Assembly (NCBI RefSeq): GCF_900184255.1
Contig: NZ_LT854636.1
Location: forward strand, 319,079 to 383,078
Direction of reading: 5' to 3'
Origin: Haloimpatiens massiliensis
Lineage (GTDB): Bacteria > Bacillota > Clostridia > Clostridiales > Clostridiaceae
DNA length: 64,000 bases
Part shown: positions 8,751 to 17,089 of the stretch, one piece after another
Numbering within the stretch: the first letter of the stretch is position 1
Layout of the letters: each line of letters begins with the position of its first letter
Notes under the pieces: model-generated
Told to the model about the DNA's origin: nothing
The model's input: only the letters and a program-made list of their open reading frames with translations
Database searches by the model: none
Made by a program: the position numbers and the translations under genes

Positions 8751-9835
8751 TTTATCTGCACCTCTTCCTCATAAATTTTAGCCTTTTCTTCTCCATTTAT
8801 AACTCTTAATGCCCCTTGTGCTAAAGCTAGCATCTCATCTTCTCCAGGAACTACCTGCACAGGGGCAATAAACCCTACCATTTCACTTATCCAATCTACG
8901 ATTTTCTTATCATAGGCCACTCCACCAGTTAGAATTATACCATCTAATTTACCATTTAAAACAGTAGCCATAGCTGCTATTTCCTTAGCAATTTGATATG
9001 CAAAAGCTTTAAATACTAATAATGCTTTCTGGTCTCCAGCATCTATCATTTTTTCTACTTTCCTAGCATCATTAGTTCCTAAATATCCAACTAGTCCACC
9101 TTCGCCAATAATCTTTTTCTTAAACTTCTTTGCATCATACTTTTTACTAAAAATCAATTCAACCACATCACCTACTGGAAGCCCTGCTGCTCTTTCCGGT
9201 GAAAAAGGTCCCTCTTCGTTAGCATTATTACAATCTAATATTCTTCCATTTTTAACTGGTGAAATAGTTATTCCACCACCTATATGTGCCACTACGAAAC
9301 TACTATCTGAAAAAGATTTGTTTAGTTTCTTACACACCCTTCTAGTAACTGCTTTTACGTTTAAAGCATGAACTAAAGATCTCCTTGGAATCTCTGGGAG
9401 ACCTGATATTCTCGATACTTCTTCTACTTCATCTACTGCTACTGGATCTACAATAAAAGAATTAACCTCTGCTTTCTTACCTATTTCCTCAGCTATGATC
9501 CCACCTAAATTGGAAGCATGTTGTCCTTGATATCCTAATTTTAAATCTTCAAGCATAGCCTCTGTAACTTTATAGGTTCCTCCTGGCATGGGTCTTAAAA
9601 GTCCACCTCTGCCTACTACTCCCTGAAGTTCTTCTAACTTTATATTATTTTCTTCCAGCCACTTCAATATCATATCTGTTCTCATATTTTTCTGATCATA
9701 AATTTTATCGTATTTTTTTATTTCCTCTGAATCATGAGAAAGACTTTGTGATAAAACACAATTATCACCTTCATATATAGCTATCTTGGTAGAGGTAGAG
9801 CCTGGATTAATTGCTAAAACATATTTTTTTCCCAT
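8747..9835 (-). CDS. buk: Butyrate (branched-chain fatty acid) kinase, copy 1
   Basis: 362 residues, first gene of the energy operon. The phosphate loop LAINPGSTSTKIAIYEG and AHIGGGITIS are diagnostic. It is clearly a paralogue of the kinase at 6722-7792. Together with Ptb and the ferredoxin-linked 2-oxoacid oxidoreductase it yields ATP from amino-acid-derived acyl-CoA. The start follows GGGGG. No obvious consensus promoter lies in the ~50 bp between the upstream terminator and this gene. Confidence 0.95.
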   Translation of the reverse strand: MGKKYVLAINPGSTSTKIAIYEGDNCVLSQSLSHDSEEIKKYDKIYDQKNMRTDMILKWLEENNIKLEELQGVVGRGGLLRPMPGGTYKVTEAMLEDLKLGYQGQHASNLGGIIAEEIGKKAEVNSFIVDPVAVDEVEEVSRISGLPEIPRRSLVHALNVKAVTRRVCKKLNKSFSDSSFVVAHIGGGITISPVKNGRILDCNNANEEGPFSPERAAGLPVGDVVELIFSKKYDAKKFKKKIIGEGGLVGYLGTNDARKVEKMIDAGDQKALLVFKAFAYQIAKEIAAMATVLNGKLDGIILTGGVAYDKKIVDWISEMVGFIAPVQVVPGEDEMLALAQGALRVINGEEKAKIYEEEVQIK

Positions 9836-9885
9836 AATTGCATAACCCCCTAGTGTATGAATTTTGCCACTATTTTTATTTTAAC

Positions 9886-9923
9886 AAAAATTCCGAATAA
9901 AATCTATTTTATTCGGAATTTTT
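9886..9923. terminator. Bidirectional terminator-like hairpin
   Basis: Arms AAAAATTCCGAATAAAAT and its near-perfect complement ATTTTATTCGGAATTTTT, 2-base spacer. On the minus strand it ends the cdaA-cdaR-COG2509 unit before the buk operon. Confidence 0.85.
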
Positions 9924-9942
9924 AAATATATAATCAAAAATT

Positions 9943-11544
9943 TTAAATATATGGTTTGTATTCCTTCATAATATTTTCTGCTACTTTAAGTCCATCTACC
10001 GCTGCCGATACTATACCACCAGCATATCCAGCTCCTTCCCCCGCTGGATAAAGACCCCTTACAGATATACTTTCTAAATTTTCATTTCTCTCAATTCTAA
10101 CAGGAGCTGAAGTCCTAGTTTCTATACCTGTTAATAAAGTATCTTCTGCTGCAAATCCATGTATTTTTTTATCAAAGTCCTTGAATCCTTCCTTCATGGT
10201 ATCTACCACATATTTAGGCAAACATTCTCTTAAATCTGTAAAGTTATATCCTGGTGTATATGTGGGCTTTACTTTCCCTAGCTTATGACTCTTTTGATCT
10301 TTAAAAAAATCTCCTAATAACTGCAGTGGAGCAATATATCCACCTCCACCCGCCTTATAAGCTAAGCTTTCATAATGTCTTTGAAATTCCATTCCACTTA
10401 ACGGATTGCCTGAATCAAAATCTTTTGGTCCAACAGAAACAACTACTGCTGAATTTGCATTTTGCTTATCCCTTTTGTAATAACTCATACCATTTGTTAC
10501 TAATCTTCCCTGTTCTGAAGCTGCTGCCACCACTTCTCCTCCTGGACACATACAGAAGCTATAAACAGACCTATTTGTATTCTTACTAGTATAACTTAAT
10601 CTATAATCTGCTGATTTTAACCTAGGATGATTAGCATATTTACCATACTGATTTACATTTATAAATTCTTGTAAATGTTCTACTCTAACCCCTATAGCAA
10701 AAGGTTTAGGTGACATAAATATATTTTTATTATGTAACATAGTATATGTATCCCTTGAACTATGTCCTATAGCTAATATCAATACTTCACAAGGTATTTC
10801 CTCTCCATTTACTATAGCATACTTAATTTCTCCATTTTCCGTTACTATATCTTGGAGTAGGCTGTTAAATCTAATTTCTCCCCCTAATTCTATTATTCTT
10901 TTTCTTATATTTTTAACCACAATTTTTAATATATCTGTTCCTATATGAGGTTTTCCCTTATATATAATTTCTTCTGGCGCCCCGTATTTAACAAATTTTT
11001 CTAATATATAATCACATCTAGTATCTTTTATTCTAGTAGTCAGTTTCCCATCCGAAAAAGTTCCTGCACCACCTTCACCAAACTGCACATTAGAATTTAA
11101 GTTTAAATTTCCACTTTTCCAAAACTCATTAACAGATTCCGTTCTTTCTTCTACTTTTTCACCTCTTTCTACTATAATGGGATTATACCCATTTTCAGCC
11201 ATAATAAGACCGGCAAACATCCCTGCCGGTCCCATACCTACAATTATTGGTCTATTAACTAATTTTTCATTGCCAAAAGTTATCTGATCATCATATGCCT
11301 TATGTTCAAGCTTGATATCTTTATTATTGGCCTTAGAAATTACTCTTTGTTCTTTTTCACAACTCACTTCTACAGTGTAATTAAATCTAATATTATCTTT
11401 TTTTCTAGCATCTATGGATTCTCTTATTATTTTAAAACTTTCTATATCCTTTTCCTTTAATTTCAACTTTTTTAAGGCTTTTTCTTTAACTTTACTTATA
11501 TCCTCATCTATATTTAATACTACATTATTGATTCGAATTGCCAT
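9943..11544 (-). CDS. FAD-dependent dehydrogenase, COG2509 family
   Basis: 533 residues. An N-terminal ~90-residue domain precedes a Rossmann dinucleotide motif (PIIVGMGPAGMFAGLIMAEN, near residue 100). Further landmarks are VQFGEGGAGTFSDGKL and the C-terminal YPAGEGAGYAGGIVSAAVDG that closes the FAD site. The family is uncharacterised. It overlaps the 3' end of cdaR by 20 bp, so it is co-expressed with c-di-AMP genes. Function beyond FAD binding is unknown. Confidence 0.85.
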   Translation of the reverse strand: MAIRINNVVLNIDEDISKVKEKALKKLKLKEKDIESFKIIRESIDARKKDNIRFNYTVEVSCEKEQRVISKANNKDIKLEHKAYDDQITFGNEKLVNRPIIVGMGPAGMFAGLIMAENGYNPIIVERGEKVEERTESVNEFWKSGNLNLNSNVQFGEGGAGTFSDGKLTTRIKDTRCDYILEKFVKYGAPEEIIYKGKPHIGTDILKIVVKNIRKRIIELGGEIRFNSLLQDIVTENGEIKYAIVNGEEIPCEVLILAIGHSSRDTYTMLHNKNIFMSPKPFAIGVRVEHLQEFINVNQYGKYANHPRLKSADYRLSYTSKNTNRSVYSFCMCPGGEVVAAASEQGRLVTNGMSYYKRDKQNANSAVVVSVGPKDFDSGNPLSGMEFQRHYESLAYKAGGGGYIAPLQLLGDFFKDQKSHKLGKVKPTYTPGYNFTDLRECLPKYVVDTMKEGFKDFDKKIHGFAAEDTLLTGIETRTSAPVRIERNENLESISVRGLYPAGEGAGYAGGIVSAAVDGLKVAENIMKEYKPYI

Positions 11545-12757
11545 CTGTTTCGGTCACTTCCTTCTTTTTAATTGTTACACTAATTGTTTTGGGATTGTAT
11601 GAAATATTTTTTATTCCATCAGGTAATTCTATTTTAACTGGTATATTATGAATACCTTCTCCTAATGAATTAAGATCAATAGAACATTTCATATCTGTAT
11701 TTTTAAGAGATTTTATTTTACCCTCATTCCCTGATACTGTAACTAAAACTTCCTCTTTATTTAGAACTGCTTCTAAGTTATCCTTTAAATTTTTAACATC
11801 AACCTTTAAGGAAATATTTTTCTGAATTATAGTATTATAGGTTATTTTAACTTTAACGTTTCCCTTATAAGATGCTTTTATACCCTCTGGGATTCTTAAT
11901 GGTATTTCAACAGTTGCACCATTGTTTACATTATTTAAATCAATTTCTTCTGTAAGTATTTTTTCTATTTTTTTAACCCTATATTCATCTCCTGAAATAG
12001 ATACACTTTCTGGAACAATAGATACACCTGTAAGAAACTTATCCTTTGAGGATTTAATATTTGCTTCTATTGGAACATACTTTGTTTTATCTAAAGCAAT
12101 TTGAACTTTTATACCATTAGGCTCCACTGCAACGTAATCCACTATATTTCCTGATATATCTACTGGTCTCACCTTATATGTTCCATCTATATTTTTTTCT
12201 TCATTTGCCAAATCCACATCTGTAGAAACAGCACTTACGTAATTTACATATTGCTCTGCTCCACTAACTGTAACATTAGTTGGAGTAATTAGTGGTGATG
12301 CTGTTTTAAATCCATTTTTTGCCTCACCTTTAATATTTAACTTCACTGGTACCTTCTTTTCTACAAAATTATCTAACTCCATTTTAACCCATAAACTCTC
12401 TGTATTTATTATACTTATATTACTTGGTGAACTCTTTACCTCCACAGGTATTCTCATGGTTCCTTTCTTCAATGCATAACTGCTCATATCTGCTTCTAAT
12501 TTAAATGAAGATGCTTTTAAAGCATAAATATCACTGGTAGCACCCTTTACTGTTATATTTACTGTGTAGCTTTGTTTTGGCAATTGCACTAAGTTATATT
12601 GTGACAAAATATCTTTATTTATAATATTTACTTTAACATTTCTTATAACTGTGGTCTTAATAGGATTTTCAATATTTGATATATAAAGCCATAGACCAAA
12701 GGCAACAATTAAACAACATATTTTAATTATGAAGTCTTTTCTTTTCTTCTTATCCAT
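11525..12757 (-). CDS. cdaR: CdaR (YbbR-domain) regulator of diadenylate cyclase
   Basis: 410 residues. A single N-terminal membrane segment (about residues 8-26, IIKICCLIVAFGLWLYIS) anchors an extracytoplasmic chain of roughly four YbbR domains (about 45-130, 140-225, 230-310, 320-400). In Firmicutes it binds CdaA and modulates c-di-AMP synthesis. It overlaps the end of cdaA by 31 bp. Confidence 0.9.
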   Translation of the reverse strand: MDKKKRKDFIIKICCLIVAFGLWLYISNIENPIKTTVIRNVKVNIINKDILSQYNLVQLPKQSYTVNITVKGATSDIYALKASSFKLEADMSSYALKKGTMRIPVEVKSSPSNISIINTESLWVKMELDNFVEKKVPVKLNIKGEAKNGFKTASPLITPTNVTVSGAEQYVNYVSAVSTDVDLANEEKNIDGTYKVRPVDISGNIVDYVAVEPNGIKVQIALDKTKYVPIEANIKSSKDKFLTGVSIVPESVSISGDEYRVKKIEKILTEEIDLNNVNNGATVEIPLRIPEGIKASYKGNVKVKITYNTIIQKNISLKVDVKNLKDNLEAVLNKEEVLVTVSGNEGKIKSLKNTDMKCSIDLNSLGEGIHNIPVKIELPDGIKNISYNPKTISVTIKKKEVTETDGNSNQ

Positions 12758-13572
12758 CCCTTCACCTTCTCTTTAAAAGAAATCTTTTTATTCTTTCTAA
12801 ACTGCATTATTTTTATAAGTATATCCTTTAGCTTATCTTTATCATAATTGCGTGTTAATCCACCATTAACAGCTAAAGAAATAGTCCCCGTTTCTTCGGA
12901 CACAATTATAGTTAAGGCATCTGAATTTTCCGATATTCCTATAGCCGCCCTATGTCTCGTACCTAATTTTTTATTTATATTATTATTATTTGTAAGAGGA
13001 AGAACACATCCCGAACATACTATTCTATCATTTCTTATTATTGTAGCTCCATCATGCAATGGAGTATTTACGACAAAGATGTTCTCTAAAAGAGCTGAAC
13101 TAACAATTGCATCTATCTTTGTTCCTGTATTAATTATTTCTCCTAAACCAGTTCTTTGTTCTATAACTATTAGGGCCCCCGTTTTACTTTCAGATAAATT
13201 TTCTACTGCCGTTACTACCTCAGTAATAACCTTCTCCATAGTTTCATCATCTTCTATTATATGTTTATCAAAAGTACTTCTCCCTATATGTTCAAGAGCT
13301 CTTCTAATTTCTGGCTGAAAAATAACAACAAAAGTAAGTAAACCTATAGGCAATGTTTTGTTTAAAATCCAATTGAGCATATCCAGATGCAAGAAACTAC
13401 TTACAGGTATCATTAAAAATATAAGAATTATACCTTTAAGAAGTTGCTCCGCCCTGGTTTCCTTTATTAAATTATATATTTTGTAAAATATATAAGCTAC
13501 CACAATTATATCTAATAAGGAAATTATATTTATATCCCTAATAGTTTTGATTATTATATTAATTGCCTGCAT
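12727..13572 (-). CDS. cdaA: Diadenylate cyclase CdaA
   Basis: 281 residues. Three hydrophobic segments in the first ~90 residues are followed by a DisA_N catalytic domain with the signature LHDGATII and GTRHRAAIGISE (the DGA and RHR motifs). It makes the second messenger c-di-AMP from two ATP at the membrane. The start was set at the ATG at 13572, behind GAAGGTGG. An upstream extension of 12 codons lacks a ribosome site. First gene of cdaA-cdaR-COG2509. Confidence 0.95.
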   Translation of the reverse strand: MQAINIIIKTIRDINIISLLDIIVVAYIFYKIYNLIKETRAEQLLKGIILIFLMIPVSSFLHLDMLNWILNKTLPIGLLTFVVIFQPEIRRALEHIGRSTFDKHIIEDDETMEKVITEVVTAVENLSESKTGALIVIEQRTGLGEIINTGTKIDAIVSSALLENIFVVNTPLHDGATIIRNDRIVCSGCVLPLTNNNNINKKLGTRHRAAIGISENSDALTIIVSEETGTISLAVNGGLTRNYDKDKLKDILIKIMQFRKNKKISFKEKVKGWIRRKEKTS

Positions 13573-13596
13573 ACTTCCACCTTCTTTTAATACATT

Positions 13597-13624
13597 ATTA
13601 TAATACAATTATACACTATGTGAA
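13597..13624 (-). promoter_or_regulatory. Candidate sigma-A promoter for cdaA
   Basis: Minus-strand TTCACA, 16-bp spacer, TATAAT, ending about 25 bp before the cdaA start codon. The -35 is imperfect. Confidence 0.5.
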
Positions 13625-13731
13625 TTATTTATAGTATAAAAAACATAAACTAAATTAAACTAAAATAATTAGAATATTATATGATTTATGGTAATATAAA
13701 AGTATAAATGATATATAAGGAGGAAATATAT

Positions 13732-14739
13732 ATGGAAAACAAATCTAAAAGTACTTTAATAAAAATTTCTATCATACTAGGAATTATAGTAATCATAACT
13801 CTAGTTTTCTTTGCTACATATTATTTTTCCATAAACAAATCCTTTAATGGTTATGAAAGTAATATAGGCACTATTGTAAATTCCATAAATAAAGTTAATT
13901 CTGATATAGAAAAATTAAATAATAAAGATAAATTTGACCCTAAAACTGTGTCAGAGAGTCTGTGGGGAAAAACAAAACTTCTAAATGATGTAAAAAACAA
14001 ATTAAATAATATAACTCCTCCAGCCAAATATAAAAATTCTTATAATTATTTAATAAAGGGTTTAAATCAAAATATATCCACATATAATTATTTAATTAAT
14101 TTATTAAAATCTCCTATAAATAGTAATTATCAAAAAAATATTGATAATATAAAATACTCCTATAGAGAATGCGAAAAATACTACTCATCATTTACAATGA
14201 AAAATGTGTATTTAAATAAACCAAATGCATTAGAAAACCTTATAGATAACTCCATTGATTATACTTATGAAGAATTCAAAAAACACCGTGATAAGGAAAT
14301 TTCACAAAATCAACTAATAGATTTCTCTGAGAAAATTGATTCTATTTACAGTAGCTTCTCACAAATAAAAAAGGATTATTTCAATTTATTACCACAAGCT
14401 AGAGTAAATAAAATAACTTATGATGATCTACTAGGAAAAATAGATACTGACTTATCAGAAATAAAAAAAGTTAGTAAGGATTTATATTCAATAAGCATTC
14501 CTGAAAAGCAAACAAATATTTATAATTCTTTAAAGACATTATTAAATGACTACCAAGATTATCTAGAAAACTTTAAATATACCATTAGCATAGAACAAAT
14601 TAAAATTAAAAATGAAAATGCAAACATGGAGACATTAAATTCTTTATACAATACTTCAAATGCAAAACTAGCAAATGTAAATATTGATGTGGAAAACTTT
14701 ACAAATCTCTATAAAGAATTAAAAAAATCTCTATATTAA
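13732..14739 (+). CDS. Membrane-anchored helical protein of unknown function
   Basis: 335 residues. A short basic N-terminus (MENKSKSTLIK) and one strong membrane segment (about residues 11-35) are followed by ~300 Lys/Asn/Ser-rich, mostly helical residues with coiled-coil character. No catalytic motif or known family was recognised. It is probably anchored in the membrane with its bulk outside the cell. The ATG at 13732 was chosen over one 24 bases earlier because AAGGAGG lies just before it. It is a single-gene unit between cdaA and a terminator pair. Confidence 0.75.
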   Translation: MENKSKSTLIKISIILGIIVIITLVFFATYYFSINKSFNGYESNIGTIVNSINKVNSDIEKLNNKDKFDPKTVSESLWGKTKLLNDVKNKLNNITPPAKYKNSYNYLIKGLNQNISTYNYLINLLKSPINSNYQKNIDNIKYSYRECEKYYSSFTMKNVYLNKPNALENLIDNSIDYTYEEFKKHRDKEISQNQLIDFSEKIDSIYSSFSQIKKDYFNLLPQARVNKITYDDLLGKIDTDLSEIKKVSKDLYSISIPEKQTNIYNSLKTLLNDYQDYLENFKYTISIEQIKIKNENANMETLNSLYNTSNAKLANVNIDVENFTNLYKELKKSLY

Positions 14740-14754
14740 AAAGTATGTAATCTA

Positions 14755-14788
14755 AAGCGCCAATTACACCACCGTAACTGGCGTTTTA
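14755..14788 (+). terminator. Terminator after the helical membrane protein
   Basis: GCGCCAATTAC pairs with GTAACTGGCGT, followed by TTTTATT. Confidence 0.8.
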
Positions 14789-14800
14789 TTCATAAAATAA

Positions 14801-14843
14801 AAAAATAATACAAAATTTCATAAAATTTTTGTATTATTTTTTT
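14801..14843. terminator. Second, AT-only hairpin with flanking A- and T-runs
   Basis: AAAAATAATACAAAA pairs with TTTTGTATTATTTTT across a short spacer. It may act as a back-up or bidirectional terminator. Confidence 0.55.
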
Positions 14844-14958
14844 CTAGTGGGGAATAATATCAATAAATTCACCTTATGTGGATTTGTAATAGTCTATTTA
14901 CTAGACTTTCACCTTTTCCTATTGCCATATATTTTGCAAGAATAAAAGGAGGAAAAAA

Positions 14959-15501
14959 ATGAAAAAATTTAAAGCTTTTCTTTTAATCTTCGTCTTATGT
15001 ATTGGACTAACAAAGGTCGAAGTACTGGGTAAGGAAAGCACACCACTAGAATACGAAAATTCTACTAAAAATTTATACAAAGAAGAAGAAAAAGGATTGG
15101 TGGCGGTTTTTAATGACAAGCAGGCTTATTATATTAGCAATGACGACATCTTTTTAATGTCTCAAATAGTTTATGCTGAAAGTCGAGGGGAACCCTATAA
15201 TGGAAAAGTAGCAGTAGCTTCTGTTATATTAAATAGATTGGTTAGTCCTGATTTTCCAAATTCCGTAGCGGGGGTTGTAAAACAAAAAAATGCCTTTTCC
15301 TGTGTGAAAAATGGCAAAATTAACATTACACCTGATGAAGAAAGTTCCCGTGCAGTATTAGATGCTTTAAAAGGAAAGGATCCTACTTCTAAAGCTGTAT
15401 TCTTTTATAATCCTAAAATAGCTACCTGTTCTTGGATGAAAAATATAAATAAAAAGAATCCTAAGTCCATAGGAAATCATATATTTTTCGCAGTTAAATA
15501 A
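14959..15501 (+). CDS. SleB-like cell wall hydrolase (Hydrolase_2 domain)
   Basis: 180 residues. An N-terminal signal peptide (KKFKAFLLIFVLCIGLTK) is followed by the Hydrolase_2 domain of SleB/CwlJ enzymes (about residues 62-180). Its hallmark is QIVYAESRGEPYNGKVAV, with the presumed catalytic Glu, followed by ILNRL and later FFYNP. It is probably exported and cleaves peptidoglycan or spore cortex. It lacks the N-terminal peptidoglycan-binding repeats of full SleB. The start follows AAGGAGG. Monocistronic with its own strong terminator. Confidence 0.88.
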   Translation: MKKFKAFLLIFVLCIGLTKVEVLGKESTPLEYENSTKNLYKEEEKGLVAVFNDKQAYYISNDDIFLMSQIVYAESRGEPYNGKVAVASVILNRLVSPDFPNSVAGVVKQKNAFSCVKNGKINITPDEESSRAVLDALKGKDPTSKAVFFYNPKIATCSWMKNINKKNPKSIGNHIFFAVK

Positions 15502-15512
15502 AGTTTAATAAG

Positions 15513-15566
15513 TAAAAGTGGCTGTATCAAAGTGATTTTTAATCGCCTTGATACAGCCACTTTTAT
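15513..15566 (+). terminator. Terminator after the SleB-like gene
   Basis: AAAAGTGGCTGTATCAA pairs with TTGATACAGCCACTTTT (17-bp perfect arms). The symmetric A/T runs make it bidirectional, so it also ends the convergent trx unit. Confidence 0.9.
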
Positions 15567-15632
15567 TTAGGCACATTCAAATAAATAACAAGTCAGTATG
15601 CTATCTTAAATATAGTATACCAATTATTATTT
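15567..15632 (+). repeat. Partial MITE-like element, family 2
   Basis: TTTAGGCACATTCAAATAAA and the following AACAAGTCAGTATGCTA match the left end of the full copy at 48848. The rest is degenerate (TAGTATACCAATTATTATT mirrors the left part). It sits between the terminator and the thioredoxin reductase stop. Confidence 0.6.
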
Positions 15633-16490
15633 TGTCATACTGTCTAATAAATTTACAGCTTTCAACGCTGCTACTTGGCCTTCTCCAGCTGATTTCATAT
15701 ATGCATAAGGTTTTCCTACACAATCTCCACAGGCAAAACATCCTGGTATATTAGTTTGCATATTTTTATCCACCTTAATATGACCTTCTTCCATTTCTAG
15801 TCCAGGAACTAATTGACTTGGTGGAACACTATCCTTTAGTGGAAATATACCATCAGTTTCTATGTGCCTATTTTTCAACACTAATTTTTTTACCTTTAAA
15901 TCTCCTGTTACTTCTAAAGGAGTATCTTTTACAAGTTCCACAGTATCTCTTAAGGCATATTCCCCATTATACATAGGTATATAATAAACCTTAGCTGCTA
16001 ATTCAGAAACAAAATTAGCTTCTTCTTCAGCTTCTCTATTATAGCCTATTATACTTACAATCTTATTTCTATATAAAGGTGCATCACAGGTAGCACAATA
16101 ACCAACACCCCTGCCTAAAAATTCTTCCTCGCCTTTTAAAGGTCTTGTAAATTCTATACCTGTTGCTAAAATAACAGTTTTAGCCTCATAGGTATTGTCT
16201 CCTGCCATTAATGCAAAATAATCACCCATAGCATAAACATTGTTTATTCTTTCAAATTTCACATTTATATTCATAGATTTTATATGATTTTCAAACTGTT
16301 TTTTAAGTTCTTGCCCATTAATACTATAAAACCCCAAATAATTATTTATCTTTGGAGCTTTTATAAGTTTATTACTAAAATGTTCATTGCCAAACACTAT
16401 TACTTTTTTATTTCTAATTTTAGCATTAATAGCTGCAGATAAACCTGCAGGTCCACTGCCTATTATAGCTATATCATATCTATCATTCAT
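15627..16490 (-). CDS. Thioredoxin-reductase-like flavoprotein without NADPH motifs
   Basis: 287 residues. The FAD loop DIAIIGSGPAGLSAAI and the redox pair CATC in GVGYCATCDAP mark the thioredoxin reductase family, as does the C-terminal GCFACGDCVGK. In NADPH-dependent TrxB the second nucleotide site reads GGGNxAxEEA and is followed by HRR; here it reads IIGYNREAEEEA, and the HRR segment is replaced by IPMYNG. This resembles the ferredoxin-dependent flavin thioredoxin reductases (FFTR) described in clostridia. Electron donor is therefore likely ferredoxin; that is inference. It is downstream of trxA and likely reduces it. Confidence 0.9.
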   Translation of the reverse strand: MNDRYDIAIIGSGPAGLSAAINAKIRNKKVIVFGNEHFSNKLIKAPKINNYLGFYSINGQELKKQFENHIKSMNINVKFERINNVYAMGDYFALMAGDNTYEAKTVILATGIEFTRPLKGEEEFLGRGVGYCATCDAPLYRNKIVSIIGYNREAEEEANFVSELAAKVYYIPMYNGEYALRDTVELVKDTPLEVTGDLKVKKLVLKNRHIETDGIFPLKDSVPPSQLVPGLEMEEGHIKVDKNMQTNIPGCFACGDCVGKPYAYMKSAGEGQVAALKAVNLLDSMTK

Positions 16491-16558
16491 ATACTTTATT
16501 CACTTCCTTTTATGTGAACTATAGTCTCCAAATGCCACTAGTAAAAATTATTTTTTTG

Positions 16559-16628
16559 TATAAAACTTATAAAATATAATCAAGTTTTATATATGCATTC
16601 ATCTCTCATCTATAAAAGATGAGAGATG
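16559..16628 (-). other. Two stem-loops between trxA and the reductase gene
   Basis: 16600-16628 is CATCTCTCATC / GATGAGAGATG with a 7-base loop; 16559-16591 is TATAAAACTT / AAGTTTTATA. Neither is followed by a T-run on the minus strand. They may set the trxA:reductase ratio by processing or mRNA stabilisation rather than termination. Confidence 0.55.
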
Positions 16629-16641
16629 AATTTTAGCTATA

Positions 16642-16959
16642 TTAAATATGTGATTCTAATATTTTCATTATTTCATTTTTAGGTCTAAAACCTACCATAT
16701 TTCCAACTACAGATCCACTTTTAAACACCATTACTGTTGGTATACTTGCTATTCCGTATTTTTGAGCTATATCTGGATTTTCATCTACATTTACTTTAAC
16801 AAATTTAGCTTTACCAGATAATTCATTAGAAACATCCTCTATAACTGGACCTAACATTCTGCATGGTCCACACCAAGTTGCCCAAAAATCTACTACTACT
16901 GGAACACTCCCTTCCATAACCTCTGTATTAAAATTCATTGAACTTATTTCCTTAACCAT
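16642..16959 (-). CDS. trxA: Thioredoxin
   Basis: 105 residues with the active site WATWCGPCRM (about residues 28-37) and the cis-Pro segment ASIPTVMVF. Cytoplasmic disulfide reductant, paired with the flavoprotein reductase downstream. The start follows AAGGAGG. Its promoter carries a CsoR/CstR-like operator (16974-16988). Confidence 0.97.
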   Translation of the reverse strand: MVKEISSMNFNTEVMEGSVPVVVDFWATWCGPCRMLGPVIEDVSNELSGKAKFVKVNVDENPDIAQKYGIASIPTVMVFKSGSVVGNMVGFRPKNEIMKILESHI

Positions 16960-16973
16960 AATATACCTCCTTG

Positions 16974-16988
16974 TACCCCCGTAGGGTA
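16974..16988 (-). promoter_or_regulatory. CsoR/CstR-like operator upstream of trxA
   Basis: Minus-strand TACCCTACGGGGGTA: arms TACCC / GGGTA around a GC-rich centre. It is conspicuous in this AT-rich DNA and matches the G/C-tract operators of the CsoR (copper) / CstR (persulfide) repressor family. It lies just downstream of the trxA transcription start, 5 bases before the ribosome site. Confidence 0.6.
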
Positions 16989-17001
16989 TCTTTCTATTTA
17001 C

Positions 17002-17030
17002 ATTTTATAACTTTATATTCCTAAAGTCAA
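17002..17030 (-). promoter_or_regulatory. sigma-A promoter of trxA
   Basis: TTGACT, 17-bp spacer, TAAAAT on the minus strand. The predicted start is near 16995, immediately before the GC-rich operator. Confidence 0.7.
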
Positions 17031-17089
17031 GCACATTTAGTTACATTTTTATAATATTACTTACATATTTTGTGTAGTAACATATAATT

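Noticed and set aside
9836..9885. sigma-54 promoter before the buk-ptb-vor operon
   Set aside because: GTGGCAAAATTCATAC has a GG but no GC at the -12 position, so it does not meet the pattern found before ptsI.
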